From the NCBI RefSeq assembly GCF_040110915.1, contig NZ_CP157793.1:1500939-1564938 (forward strand): DNA of 64,000 bases, given 5' to 3'. The position numbers were made by a program, and so were the translations under genes. Each line of letters begins with the position of its first letter. The first letter of the stretch is position 1. Under the pieces are notes generated by a model, which ran no database searches, was not told the DNA's origin, and saw nothing but the letters and a program-made list of their open reading frames with translations. Of the stretch, positions 45,918 through 54,154 are shown one piece after another. The DNA is from Stappia sp. (lineage in GTDB: Bacteria; Pseudomonadota; Alphaproteobacteria; Rhizobiales; Stappiaceae).

Positions 45918-46074
45918 CCTGCCGCCGCCGGCCAGCCCGCCCGAACCGCGCGACCCGTACCATCACATTGACCAGCCTGCGGGAACCCGCTAGGCCTGCG
46001 GTGATTACAAAAGCGCCGGGACGAAGGCAATACGGCCGCCGCGAAAGGCCCGCTCCCGTCCCCTGGAGAGCTCT

Positions 46075-47028
46075 ATGGAAAAAGTCATTTCGCTGGCGCT
46101 TCCGTTTTTCGGGCTCATCTTCCTGGGCATCGCCGCCGGCAAATTGAAGAAGATCCCGGCCGAGGGACTGGCTTGGATGCAGTTCTTCATCATTTACATC
46201 GCGCTGCCGGCGCTGTTCTTCCGGCTTCTGGCGCAAACCCCAATCGAGGAACTCACCAACGTCGCCTATGTCGCGGCAACGACCTTCGCGACCTATTGCG
46301 CCTTTGCACTGGCGTTTTGCGTCGGCGTGTTCGCCTCGCGCGGCAACATCCCGGAAGCGACGATCCAGGCGCTGGCCGGATCCTATTCCAACATCGGCTA
46401 CATGGGGCCGGGGCTGACGCTGGCCGTGCTCGGGCCGGCCGCCGCCGTGCCGACCGCGCTGGTCTTCTGCTTCGACAACATCCTGCTGTTCACGCTGGCG
46501 CCGCTGATGATGGCCATCGGCGGGACCGAAAACGAGCCGCCGCTCAAGACGGCGCTGACCGTGTTGCGGCGCATCTTCACCCATCCCTTCATTCTGGCGA
46601 CCATCGCGGGCGTGCTTGCCGCCGCGGTGGAGTTCCGCCCGCCCGAGGCGGTCGACACGCTGCTGACCTTCCTCAGCAATGCCGCCGCGCCCTGCGCGCT
46701 TTTCGCCATGGGCGTCACGGTCGCGCTGCAGCCGATGGGCCGTACGCCGATCGAATTGCCCATCGTGCTCGCGGTGAAGCTCGTCGTGCACCCGATCATC
46801 ATCCTGATGCTGCTCAACTGGATCGGCGGCTTCGATCCCGTCTGGGTCGCGACCGCCGTTTTGATGGCCTGTCTGCCGCCGGCGGCCAATGTCTTCGTGA
46901 TCGCCCAGCAGTACAATGTCTACGTCCAGCGCGCGTCGTCGGCGATCCTGGTCGGGACCATCGCCTCGACGATCACGGTGTCGGCCTTCATGTATATGAT
47001 CACCGAGGGCCTGCTGCCGATCCGGTGA
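46075..47028 (+). CDS. AEC (auxin efflux carrier) family transporter
   Basis: A 317-residue polytopic membrane protein with about ten hydrophobic segments in two five-helix repeats. Family motifs: LPFFGLIFLGIAAGKLKKIP at the start, YIALPALFFRLLAQTP, LAGSYSNIGYMGPGLTLAVLG (conserved asparagine-glycine crossover) and ACLPPAANVFVIAQQYN in the second repeat. AEC members of bacteria export or import organic acids such as malonate or malate. The substrate is unknown. A CoA transferase gene follows 31 bases downstream. Confidence 0.92.
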   Translation: MEKVISLALPFFGLIFLGIAAGKLKKIPAEGLAWMQFFIIYIALPALFFRLLAQTPIEELTNVAYVAATTFATYCAFALAFCVGVFASRGNIPEATIQALAGSYSNIGYMGPGLTLAVLGPAAAVPTALVFCFDNILLFTLAPLMMAIGGTENEPPLKTALTVLRRIFTHPFILATIAGVLAAAVEFRPPEAVDTLLTFLSNAAAPCALFAMGVTVALQPMGRTPIELPIVLAVKLVVHPIIILMLLNWIGGFDPVWVATAVLMACLPPAANVFVIAQQYNVYVQRASSAILVGTIASTITVSAFMYMITEGLLPIR

Positions 47029-47059
47029 CATGGCCCCGGCCGTTGGGGGAATTTCGGGA

Positions 47060-48145
47060 ATGAGCGCGCAACCGCTGTCGGGGGTCACGGTTCTCGACTT
47101 CACCACCTTGCTGCCCGGACCGCTTGCGACGCTGATGCTGGCCGAGGCCGGCGCCACGGTGATCAAGATCGAGCGCCCGGGTGGCGAGGACATGCGTTTC
47201 TTTCCGCCGAAGGCCGGGCCGGTCAGCGCGCTCTACGCCATGCTCAACCGGGGCAAGACCTGCCTCGAACGCGACCTCAAGGACCCGGCCGCGCGCGAGG
47301 AAATCCTGTCGCGTGTCGAGACCGCCGACATCGTGGTGGAACAGTTCCGCCCCGGCGTCATGGCGCGGCTCCGACTGGGGGCGCGGGAGATGTGCGCGCG
47401 CAATCCGCGCCTCATCCATTGCTCGATCACCGGCTACGGGCAAGAGGGCCCGCGCGCCGGCGAGGCGGGGCACGACATCAACTATCTCGCGCTCACCGGG
47501 CTGCTCGCCCTGTCCTGCGGCACGCCCTCGGCCCCCGTGCTGCCGCCGGCCCAGATCGCCGACATCGCCGGCGGCAGCTTTCCGGCGGTGATCAACATCC
47601 TGCTCGCGCTCTACCGGCGCGAACGCACCGGTGAGGGGCAGATCCTCGACATCGCCATGGCCGATGCGATGTTCACCTTCGCGCTTTTCGCGCAGGCGCA
47701 TCTGTCAGCGACCGGACGCGCTCCGGCCAATGGGGCGGATCTGCTGACCGGCGCCTCGCCGCGCTACCGGCTTTATGCGGCGGCCGACGGGACCTTGATC
47801 GCCGTCGGCGCGCTGGAGGAGAAGTTCTGGCGGGCGTTGTGCGACGCCGTGGACCTGCCCGAGCCCTTGCGCGACGACCGACGCGATCCGTCCGCCACCA
47901 TCGCAGGACTGTCGGCGTGCTTCGCAACCCGCCCGGGCGCCGACTGGGTGCCGTTGCTTGCGGCGGCGGACTGTTGCGCCACGCCGCTCGCGACGCTGGA
48001 CGCCGCCCTGCGCGACCCGCATTTCCTCGAACGCGGGCTCTTCGATTTCACGGTGAAAAGCGGCGACACCGATCTTCCGGCGACCGTCCTGCCCATCGCC
48101 CGCGCCTTTCGCGGCAGCACAACGGCAAAAGCGCCCACCGGCTGA
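47060..48145 (+). CDS. Family III CoA transferase (CaiB/BaiF type)
   Basis: A 361-residue interlocked-dimer CoA transferase or racemase-like enzyme. Motifs: LSGVTVLDFTTLLPGPLATLMLAEAGATVIKIERPGGEDMR, NRGKTCLERDLKDP, and the catalytic aspartate D139 in GQEGPRAGEAGHDINYLALTG. The length and CNxxG-free ending resemble alpha-methylacyl-CoA racemase relatives. The substrate is unknown. The neighbouring AEC transporter suggests an organic acid that is imported and activated with CoA. Convergent with the UbiH-type gene six bases away. Confidence 0.9.
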   Translation: MSAQPLSGVTVLDFTTLLPGPLATLMLAEAGATVIKIERPGGEDMRFFPPKAGPVSALYAMLNRGKTCLERDLKDPAAREEILSRVETADIVVEQFRPGVMARLRLGAREMCARNPRLIHCSITGYGQEGPRAGEAGHDINYLALTGLLALSCGTPSAPVLPPAQIADIAGGSFPAVINILLALYRRERTGEGQILDIAMADAMFTFALFAQAHLSATGRAPANGADLLTGASPRYRLYAAADGTLIAVGALEEKFWRALCDAVDLPEPLRDDRRDPSATIAGLSACFATRPGADWVPLLAAADCCATPLATLDAALRDPHFLERGLFDFTVKSGDTDLPATVLPIARAFRGSTTAKAPTG

Positions 48146-48151
48146 CGCTGG

Positions 48152-49426
48152 TCAGCGCAGGGAGAGGCCGCGCATCAGGCGCGGGCTCGACAGGATCGGC
48201 GCGATGCCCTCGCGCATCAGAAGCCGGCGCAGCGGCGGCACCTTGCCGGCGAGATACAGCCCCAGCCCACGCAGCATCTGGACGGGCAGCAGATCGCTCA
48301 GCAGCGAGCGGTTGAGCAGGTCCACGGCCGTCGTGCGCGAGGCAATGTCCGCGCGGCGCGCGCGTTCATAGCGTGCCAAAACGCCCGGCGCGCCGATATC
48401 CTCGCCGCGCTTGCGCGCCGCGACCAGGATCTCGCCCAGCGCCGCGACATCGCGCAGGCCCAGATTGAGGCCCTGCGCGCCGATCGGCGGAAAGACGTGC
48501 GCCGCCTCGCCGACGAGCGCGCAGCGGTTTTCGCCGACCGTCTTCGCCGTGACGCCGCCCAGCGGATAGATCTGCCGTTTCCCGACAACCGTCATCTTGC
48601 CGTAGATCGAGGCGGCGCGCCGCTCCAGATCCTCGGCAAGGGCGGCATCATCCAGCCCCATCAGCCGCTCGGCCTCCTCGGGCTCCACGACGCAGACGAG
48701 CGACGACATGCGCCCCTTGAGCGGAACCAGCGTGAAGGGGCCGGTGCGGGTGTGGAACTCCGCCGAATGATTGTGGTGCGGCACCGCGTGCTCGAGATTG
48801 AGCACCAGCGCCGACTGCGGGTAGCGCCATTCGCGCGTCCCGATTCCGGCGGCCGCGCGCACCGGTGAGTTGCGCCCGTCCGCGCCGATCACCAGCCGGG
48901 CCTCGACCCGCCCGCCGCCATCGAGGCTCAGAAAAGTGCCATCGGGCATGACCGTCAGGTCGAGCAGCCGCTCTTCGAGACGCAGAAGGCCGCGCTCCGC
49001 CGCGCAGGCGGCGGCGAGTTCGGCGTTGAGGTCGCGATTCTTGATGTTGTAGCCGAAGGCCGGGAGCTTGAGCTCCGCCGCGTCGAAGACCACTTCCGGC
49101 GCGCGCACGAGCCGGCCGGTCGCATCCAGGATGCGCATGTGCCGGAGCGGCGCGGTGTGCGGCTCGATGGCATCCCACAGGTCGAGCGTGCGCAGCATCT
49201 CCACCGAGGAGTCCAGCAGCGCCGTGGTGCGGTCGTCATCGGCCGGGGCCGCCGGCGCGACCAGCGCGGTGGAAAAACCCTCGCGGGCGAGCAGGATCGC
49301 CATCGCCATGCCGGACGGGCCGGCGCCGACCACCGCCACGTCGACCGAATGGCTGGGGACCGAATGGCTGGGGCTGGGGTCGCTCTCCTGCGCGGCCGGA
49401 TCGCGCGCTGTCGAGGTCCGGGTCAT
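48152..49426 (-). CDS. UbiH/UbiF-family FAD-dependent hydroxylase
   Basis: A 424-residue flavoprotein monooxygenase of the ubiquinone-biosynthesis class. FAD GXGXXG motif in VAVVGAGPSGMAMAILLAREGFSTALV, VIGADGRNSPVR (DG motif) and CALVGEAAHVFPPIGAQGLNLGLRDVAAL, where the usual GDAAH is GEAAH. It would hydroxylate the ubiquinone ring. The first 28 residues are a Ser/His/Pro-rich extension (SPSHSVPSHSV) produced by a 15-bp in-frame duplication at 49344-49373. Start at 49426 by that reading; an internal start is possible. Divergent from the DUF2182 gene. Confidence 0.88.
   Translation of the reverse strand: MTRTSTARDPAAQESDPSPSHSVPSHSVDVAVVGAGPSGMAMAILLAREGFSTALVAPAAPADDDRTTALLDSSVEMLRTLDLWDAIEPHTAPLRHMRILDATGRLVRAPEVVFDAAELKLPAFGYNIKNRDLNAELAAACAAERGLLRLEERLLDLTVMPDGTFLSLDGGGRVEARLVIGADGRNSPVRAAAGIGTREWRYPQSALVLNLEHAVPHHNHSAEFHTRTGPFTLVPLKGRMSSLVCVVEPEEAERLMGLDDAALAEDLERRAASIYGKMTVVGKRQIYPLGGVTAKTVGENRCALVGEAAHVFPPIGAQGLNLGLRDVAALGEILVAARKRGEDIGAPGVLARYERARRADIASRTTAVDLLNRSLLSDLLPVQMLRGLGLYLAGKVPPLRRLLMREGIAPILSSPRLMRGLSLR
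49344..49373. repeat. 15-bp in-frame tandem duplication in the UbiH-type gene
   Basis: ACCGAATGGCTGGGG occurs twice in a row (49344-49358 and 49359-49373); on the minus strand it encodes PSHSV twice near residues 18-27, ahead of the FAD motif. Another direct repeat, GCAAACGGACCG / GCAAACGGGCCG, is at 49576-49599 in the adjoining gap. Confidence 0.85.
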
Positions 49427-49620
49427 GGTTCGCTCCGCTCGTTGATCGCTCGTTTGACCTCAAGATGACGCGCTTCCCCGGATTTGCAAGCGGCCGGACT
49501 GCGCATAAGGTCGCATTCGCAACCTTCCGGATCGCACTCCTGTCTTGAAGCGGGTAGGCGGCGTGGAGAGGCTCCGCAAACGGACCGGCAAACGGGCCGG
49601 CAAGCGAACAAGAGTGCGCC

Positions 49621-50595
49621 ATGACGCAGACTGACATAGAGGCCGACACGAAATCAGAGGCGGCACGGGGGACGCCGCGCGACCGCCGCCCGTCGGCGTT
49701 GCGTCGCCTTGCGCGCAATCCGCGCGCGGTCGTCTTCGCCTCGGTCGCGGTCGCCGCACTCTTCGGCTGGGTCTATCTCGCCGCCATGGTGGTCGACATG
49801 GTGCCGGCGATGGACATGGGCGAGCTCGGCCCCGGCATGGCGCTCTTCAACGCGTTCAACATCTTCGCCGGCCTGTCGCCGGAGGCGCGCGCCGCGCTGG
49901 CTGCGATCTGCCTGCCCGAGGGCGCCTCGACCTTCGGCATGCCCAACGCCGAAATCTGGAGCGTCGGCGATGCCGGGCTCGTCTTTGTCATGTGGGTGAT
50001 GATGGCGCTCGCGATGATGCTGCCGAGCGCGGCGCCGATGATCGCCGCTTTCGCCGAACTGCCGCAGCCGATGACGACCCGTAGCGCCCGTGTCGCGCCA
50101 GTCGTGGTGCTGGCGCTCGGCTATCTCTCGGTCTGGGTCGGCTACGCGGTGCTCGCCACTGCCGCGCAAGGCGTGCTGACGGCCGCGCGGATGATGTCTC
50201 CGATGATGTCGCCGGCGACGATGGTGATCGCCGGAACCACGCTGGTCGCCGCCGGCCTCTACCAGTTCACGCCGGCGAAGCTCGCCTGCCTGCTGCGCTG
50301 CCAGCGGCCGATTCCCTTCTTTCTCGAGAAACGCCCGGCAAGCTATCTCGAGGTCTACCGGCTCGGGATCATCCAGGGGCTTCTGTGCCTCGGCTGCTGC
50401 TGGGCGCTGATGACGGTGATGTTCGCCGTCGGCGTGATGAACGTGATCTGGATCGCCGTTCTCGGACTGCTGATGGCCGTGGAGAAGACCGTCTTCCGCA
50501 TGTGGATCCCGCGTGCCGTCGGCGTGTTCCTGATCCTGTGGGGCGGCTTCGTGCTGGCCCTGTCCGACGCGGGCCGGGCGCTGCTCGCCGGCTGA
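49621..50595 (+). CDS. DUF2182 membrane protein (predicted metal-binding)
   Basis: A 324-residue integral membrane protein of DUF2182. It has about six or seven hydrophobic segments; the most conserved is FVMWVMMALAMMLPSAAPMIAAFAEL, and later QFTPAKLACLLRCQRPIPFFLE and CLGCCWALMTVMFAVGVMNVIWIAVLGLLMAVEKT, with conserved cysteines that led to the metal-binding suggestion. Often found near DUF1326 proteins; none is here. The first 40 residues are cytoplasmic and Arg-rich. Function unknown. Confidence 0.9.
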   Translation: MTQTDIEADTKSEAARGTPRDRRPSALRRLARNPRAVVFASVAVAALFGWVYLAAMVVDMVPAMDMGELGPGMALFNAFNIFAGLSPEARAALAAICLPEGASTFGMPNAEIWSVGDAGLVFVMWVMMALAMMLPSAAPMIAAFAELPQPMTTRSARVAPVVVLALGYLSVWVGYAVLATAAQGVLTAARMMSPMMSPATMVIAGTTLVAAGLYQFTPAKLACLLRCQRPIPFFLEKRPASYLEVYRLGIIQGLLCLGCCWALMTVMFAVGVMNVIWIAVLGLLMAVEKTVFRMWIPRAVGVFLILWGGFVLALSDAGRALLAG

Positions 50596-50761
50596 ACGCG
50601 CCCCGACACGCTGTCCGCGTGCCGATTTCTCCGCTGCGGACGAGACAGGCGTGTTGCGGTCGGCGCGCGCCCGGGGCATACGGGGGACGGATTGAACGCG
50701 GCAGGACAGGCGCGCGAACGGCTGCCTCGGGCGCCGCGCGCGCGGAAGCGGAGACTGTGAC

Positions 50762-51487
50762 ATGGCGGATCTCGATGCGGGCACGCCGCGCCGTCTGACG
50801 GCCGGGCATCCGCTGTTTCTCATTCATGTGCTGACCGCGCTCGGCGCACCGGTCGCGCTGCTGGCGCTTCTCGCCGGCGCGCAGGGCGACTGGGCGATGC
50901 TCTTCGTCTGGCTCGGCGTCGCCCTCGTCATCGACGGGATCGACGGCCCGCTGGCGCGCCGCTTCGACATCGCCAACCGCATGCCGCAATGGTCGGGCGC
51001 GGCCCTCGACTTCGTCATCGACTATGCGACCTATGTCTTCCTGCCGGCCTTCGCTCTGGCCGGCAGCGACATGCTGTCGACGCCGTGGAACTGGATCTGC
51101 GGCGGGCTGATCGTCTTCACCGGCGCGCTTTACTTTGCCGACAACGGCATGAAACAGCCCGACGGCTCCTTTAAGGGTTTCCCGACGGGCTGGAACATGG
51201 CCGTCTTCGGCCTGATGGTGCTGTCGTCCTCGCAAACCTTCACGATCCTCTTCGTGCTGGCGCTTTGCGCGCTCACCTTCGCGCCGGTCCGCTTCGTCCA
51301 TCCGGTCCGGGTGGCGCGCTGGCGCATTCTGACGCTCACCGTCACGCTGGTGTGGTTCATCGGCGCGGGGCTCGCGATCGCCAACGGCATGGCCGCGGAG
51401 GGGGCGGCGAAGTGGATGCTGGCGCTCTCCAGCGTCTATCTGCTTTGCGTCTCGGCGGTGCAGCAGCTTCTCGACGCCCTGCGCTGA
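50762..51487 (+). CDS. pcs: Phosphatidylcholine synthase
   Basis: A 241-residue integral membrane CDP-alcohol phosphotransferase that condenses choline with CDP-diacylglycerol. The family motif DGxxDGxLARxxxxxxxxGxxxDxxxD appears as DGIDGPLARRFDIANRMPQWSGAALDFVIDY (about residues 59-89). The rest has six or more hydrophobic segments. This route to phosphatidylcholine is typical of Rhizobiales and needs exogenous or stored choline. Upstream 166 bases contain no gene. The DUF2182 gene is codirectional upstream. Confidence 0.94.
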   Translation: MADLDAGTPRRLTAGHPLFLIHVLTALGAPVALLALLAGAQGDWAMLFVWLGVALVIDGIDGPLARRFDIANRMPQWSGAALDFVIDYATYVFLPAFALAGSDMLSTPWNWICGGLIVFTGALYFADNGMKQPDGSFKGFPTGWNMAVFGLMVLSSSQTFTILFVLALCALTFAPVRFVHPVRVARWRILTLTVTLVWFIGAGLAIANGMAAEGAAKWMLALSSVYLLCVSAVQQLLDALR

Positions 51488-51589
51488 AGGGCTCGTAGCG
51501 CCTTAAAATCAAACGCCCGCGCAGGGACTTGCCGGCGGGACCGTCGACCTCCATGATCCGGTCAACGGTGATATTCAGGGAGAGACAGG

Positions 51590-52567
51590 ATGGTCCACGC
51601 AATCCGTGTGCATGAAACGGGCGGCCCCGAGGTCATGAAGTGGGAAGAGGTCGAGGTCGGCGCCCCCGGCGCGGGCGAGGCGCATATCCGCCACACCGCC
51701 ATCGGCCTCAACTTCATCGACACCTACTTCCGCTCCGGGCTTTATCCTGCCCCGAACGGCACGCCCTTCACGCCGGGCAACGAGGGCGCGGGCGTCGTCG
51801 TTGCGGTGGGCGAGGGGGTCGAGCATGTCAGGCCGGGCGACCGGGTCGCCTATGTCGGCCCGCTCGGCGCTTACGCAGAGGAACGCCTCGTGCCCGCCGA
51901 CCGGCTTGTGGTGATTCCCGACGGCGTCGACGACAAGACGGCCGCCGGCATGATGCTCAAGGGCATGACGGCCCGCTACCTGCTGCGCAAGACCTATAAT
52001 GTCACATCCGACACCACGCTTCTGTTCCATGCCGCCGCCGGTGGCGTCGGGCTGATCGCCGGGCAATGGGCAGCGAAACTCGGCGCGACGGTGATCGGCA
52101 CCGTGGGGTCTGAGGAAAAGGCGGAGCTTGCCCGCGCCAACGGCTACACGCATGTGATCAACTACCGTACCGAGGATTTCGTCGAGCGGGTGAAGGAGAT
52201 CACCGGCGGCAAGCTGTGCGACGTGGTCTATGATTCGGTCGGCAAGGACACCTATCCCGGCTCGCTCGACTGTTTGCGCCCGCTCGGCCTCTGGGTGTCC
52301 TTCGGCCAGTCGTCGGGCCCGATCACGGACTTCAATCTGGCGCTTCTGGGCCCCAAGGGCTCGCTCTTCGCGACCCGCCCAACACTCTTCACCTATGTCG
52401 CCGCGCGCGCGGATCTGGAGGAGACCGCCAACGATCTTTTCGATGTGGTGCGCTCCGGCGACGTGAAGATCCAGGTGAACCAGGAGTATGCGCTGAAGGA
52501 CGCGGTGACGGCCCACACCGATCTTCAGGGGCGCAAGACCACCGGCACGACGGTGCTGATCCCGTAA
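51590..52567 (+). CDS. NADPH:quinone oxidoreductase (zeta-crystallin type)
   Basis: A 325-residue zinc-free medium-chain dehydrogenase that reduces quinones by one electron with NADPH. Motifs: GLNFIDTYFRSGLYP, PGNEGAGVVVAVGEGV, and the Rossmann site LFHAAAGGVGLIAGQWAAKLGATVIGTVGSEEKA. Ends with QGRKTTGTTVLIP. An AGGGAGAGACAGG ribosome site precedes the ATG. A hairpin (52606-52626) follows, then a LysR gene on the same strand that may or may not control it. Confidence 0.93.
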   Translation: MVHAIRVHETGGPEVMKWEEVEVGAPGAGEAHIRHTAIGLNFIDTYFRSGLYPAPNGTPFTPGNEGAGVVVAVGEGVEHVRPGDRVAYVGPLGAYAEERLVPADRLVVIPDGVDDKTAAGMMLKGMTARYLLRKTYNVTSDTTLLFHAAAGGVGLIAGQWAAKLGATVIGTVGSEEKAELARANGYTHVINYRTEDFVERVKEITGGKLCDVVYDSVGKDTYPGSLDCLRPLGLWVSFGQSSGPITDFNLALLGPKGSLFATRPTLFTYVAARADLEETANDLFDVVRSGDVKIQVNQEYALKDAVTAHTDLQGRKTTGTTVLIP

Positions 52568-52605
52568 GGACGGGACAGGGCGACGAACGGCGGGCGAAAA
52601 AGGGG

Positions 52606-52629
52606 CGGGCGGCAAACGTCCGCCCGTTG
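52606..52629 (+). terminator. Terminator-like hairpin after the quinone oxidoreductase gene
   Basis: Perfect 7-bp GC stem CGGGCGG / CCGCCCG with CAAACGT loop, preceded by A's and followed by only TT. It could end the oxidoreductase transcript before lysR, but the weak T-run leaves this open. Confidence 0.35.
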
Positions 52630-52660
52630 ACGGTCGTCGCACCGGCGCAGGAGCGACAGC

Positions 52661-53602
52661 ATGGATCGCGCGCGACATCTTCACGGCCCGGCGCTGCGCT
52701 ATTTCGCGGCGGTGGCCGAGGCCGGCTCGATCCGGGCGGCCGCGCGCGAACTCAACGTGGCGTCGAGCGCGGTCAACCGGCAGATCCTGTGGCTGGAAGA
52801 CACCCTCGGTCACGCGCTGTTCGACCGGCAGGCGCGCGGCGTGCGGCTGACGGAGGCGGGCGAGATCCTGCGCGCCCATGCCCTGCGCACGCTGTCGGAT
52901 TTCGAGGCGACCGCCGGGGCGCTCGACGCACTGACCGGCATGCGGCGCGGCAGCGTGCAGATCGCCAGCGTGGAAAGCGTCGGCGAGACGCTTCTGCCCG
53001 GCATCGTCGCCGCCTTCCGGCGGGCCTATCCGGGACTTCATGTATCGCTGCGCCTGGGCGCGGCGGATCGGGTCGCGGAGGCGGTCGCCGGCGGGGAGGT
53101 GGACCTCGGCTTCACCTTCGAGCCGCCCGACGACCCGCGGCTGGTGCCCGCCTTCCAGCGCGACCTCGCCATCGGCGCGGTGATGCGGCCCGATCACCCG
53201 CTGGCGGAGCGGCCGGACCTCTGCCTCGCCGACTGTCTGGCCTATCCGCTCTGCCTGCCGGCGCCGGGCCTGTCGCTGCGCAAGCGCCTCGACGTGGTGC
53301 TCGCGCGCCATCCTCTGGGAGGGCTCGCCTTCGTGGAAACCAACTCGCTGCGCCTGATGAAGGCGATCGCCCGGCAGGACGACACGATCGCCTTCCAGAC
53401 CCTTGTCGGACTGGAGCGGGACCTGGCGGACGGCACGCTGGTCTTCCGTCCGCTCGCCGATCCGCCGCTTCACCGCGACCGCTTCACTGTGCTGACCTCG
53501 GCGCATCGGGCCCTCAACCAGGCCGCCCGCGCCTTTTTCGACAGCGCATTGACCGCAATTGAAGCACGTTTGAGTGAAATCGATGCCGAAACGGCATCAT
53601 AG
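52661..53602 (+). CDS. LysR-family transcriptional regulator near the purine locus
   Basis: A 313-residue LysR-type regulator. The helix-turn-helix region (about residues 10-68) reads YFAAVAEAGSIRAAARELNVASSAVNRQILWLEDTLG and FDRQARGVRLTEAGEIL; the effector domain begins near 94 (GSVQIASVESVGETLLPGI). Its C-terminal codons contain a 7-bp palindrome GATGCCG-AAA-CGGCATC (53582-53598). It lies 186 bases before uraH on the same strand, so it may regulate purine oxidation; the quinone oxidoreductase upstream is the other candidate target. No T-N11-A box was found in the gap to uraH. Confidence 0.92.
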   Translation: MDRARHLHGPALRYFAAVAEAGSIRAAARELNVASSAVNRQILWLEDTLGHALFDRQARGVRLTEAGEILRAHALRTLSDFEATAGALDALTGMRRGSVQIASVESVGETLLPGIVAAFRRAYPGLHVSLRLGAADRVAEAVAGGEVDLGFTFEPPDDPRLVPAFQRDLAIGAVMRPDHPLAERPDLCLADCLAYPLCLPAPGLSLRKRLDVVLARHPLGGLAFVETNSLRLMKAIARQDDTIAFQTLVGLERDLADGTLVFRPLADPPLHRDRFTVLTSAHRALNQAARAFFDSALTAIEARLSEIDAETAS

Positions 53603-53788
53603 GTGCCGCGAATCTGTTCTGGTGGGGGCAGGTCGGCTGGTGCACACTTTCAAGGCTTGCGCAAAGATCGATCACCCGCAATCTGGGCGAGCCTCCCGGC
53701 CGATGCGAAGAAGGGCCGATGCGACTCGAACCCGGATGGCGGAAGTGCCGGATCGACGCGGGAACATGGACTGAAAACGGAGTCCGAC

Positions 53789-54151
53789 ATGGGACGACTG
53801 ACGACACATGTGCTCGACACGGCGCGGGGATGCCCGGCGCAGGGGCTGGCGCTGTCCCTGTGGCGCGCGCGCGGCGATGCCCCGGATACCTTCGAGCGGA
53901 TCGTCACGGCGACCACCAACGCCGACGGGCGCGTCGACCGGCCGCTTCTGGACGGCGACGATTTCTGGCCCGGCACCTACGAGCTGCGCTTCGAGGCGGG
54001 CGCCTATCTCAGGGCCAGTGGCGCCGAACTGCCCGATCCCCCGTTTCTCGACGTGATCCCGATCCGCTTCGGCATCGCCGAGGCGGAGGCCCATTACCAC
54101 GTGCCGCTGCTGCTCTCGCCCTTCGGCTATTCCACCTATCGCGGGAGCTGA
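53789..54151 (+). CDS. uraH: 5-Hydroxyisourate hydrolase
   Basis: A 120-residue transthyretin-like enzyme that hydrolyses 5-hydroxyisourate to OHCU, the second step of urate breakdown. N-terminal [15 protein letters not shown], the Arg in YELRFEAG, the His in [11 protein letters not shown] and the C-terminal YRGS tetrapeptide are all present. GGAG six bases before the ATG at 53789 fixes the start; the frame is open upstream without support. Three bases separate it from xdhA, so it leads the operon uraH-xdhABC. Confidence 0.95.
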   Translation: MGRLTTHVLDTARGCPAQGLALSLWRARGDAPDTFERIVTATTNADGRVDRPLLDGDDFWPGTYELRFEAGAYLRASGAELPDPPFLDVIPIRFGIAEAEAHYHVPLLLSPFGYSTYRGS

Positions 54152-54154
54152 GCG

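Noticed and set aside
53603..53788. A LysR operator or an additional small gene before uraH
   Set aside because: No T-N11-A inverted repeat was found, and the open frame from 53603 has no start with a ribosome site.
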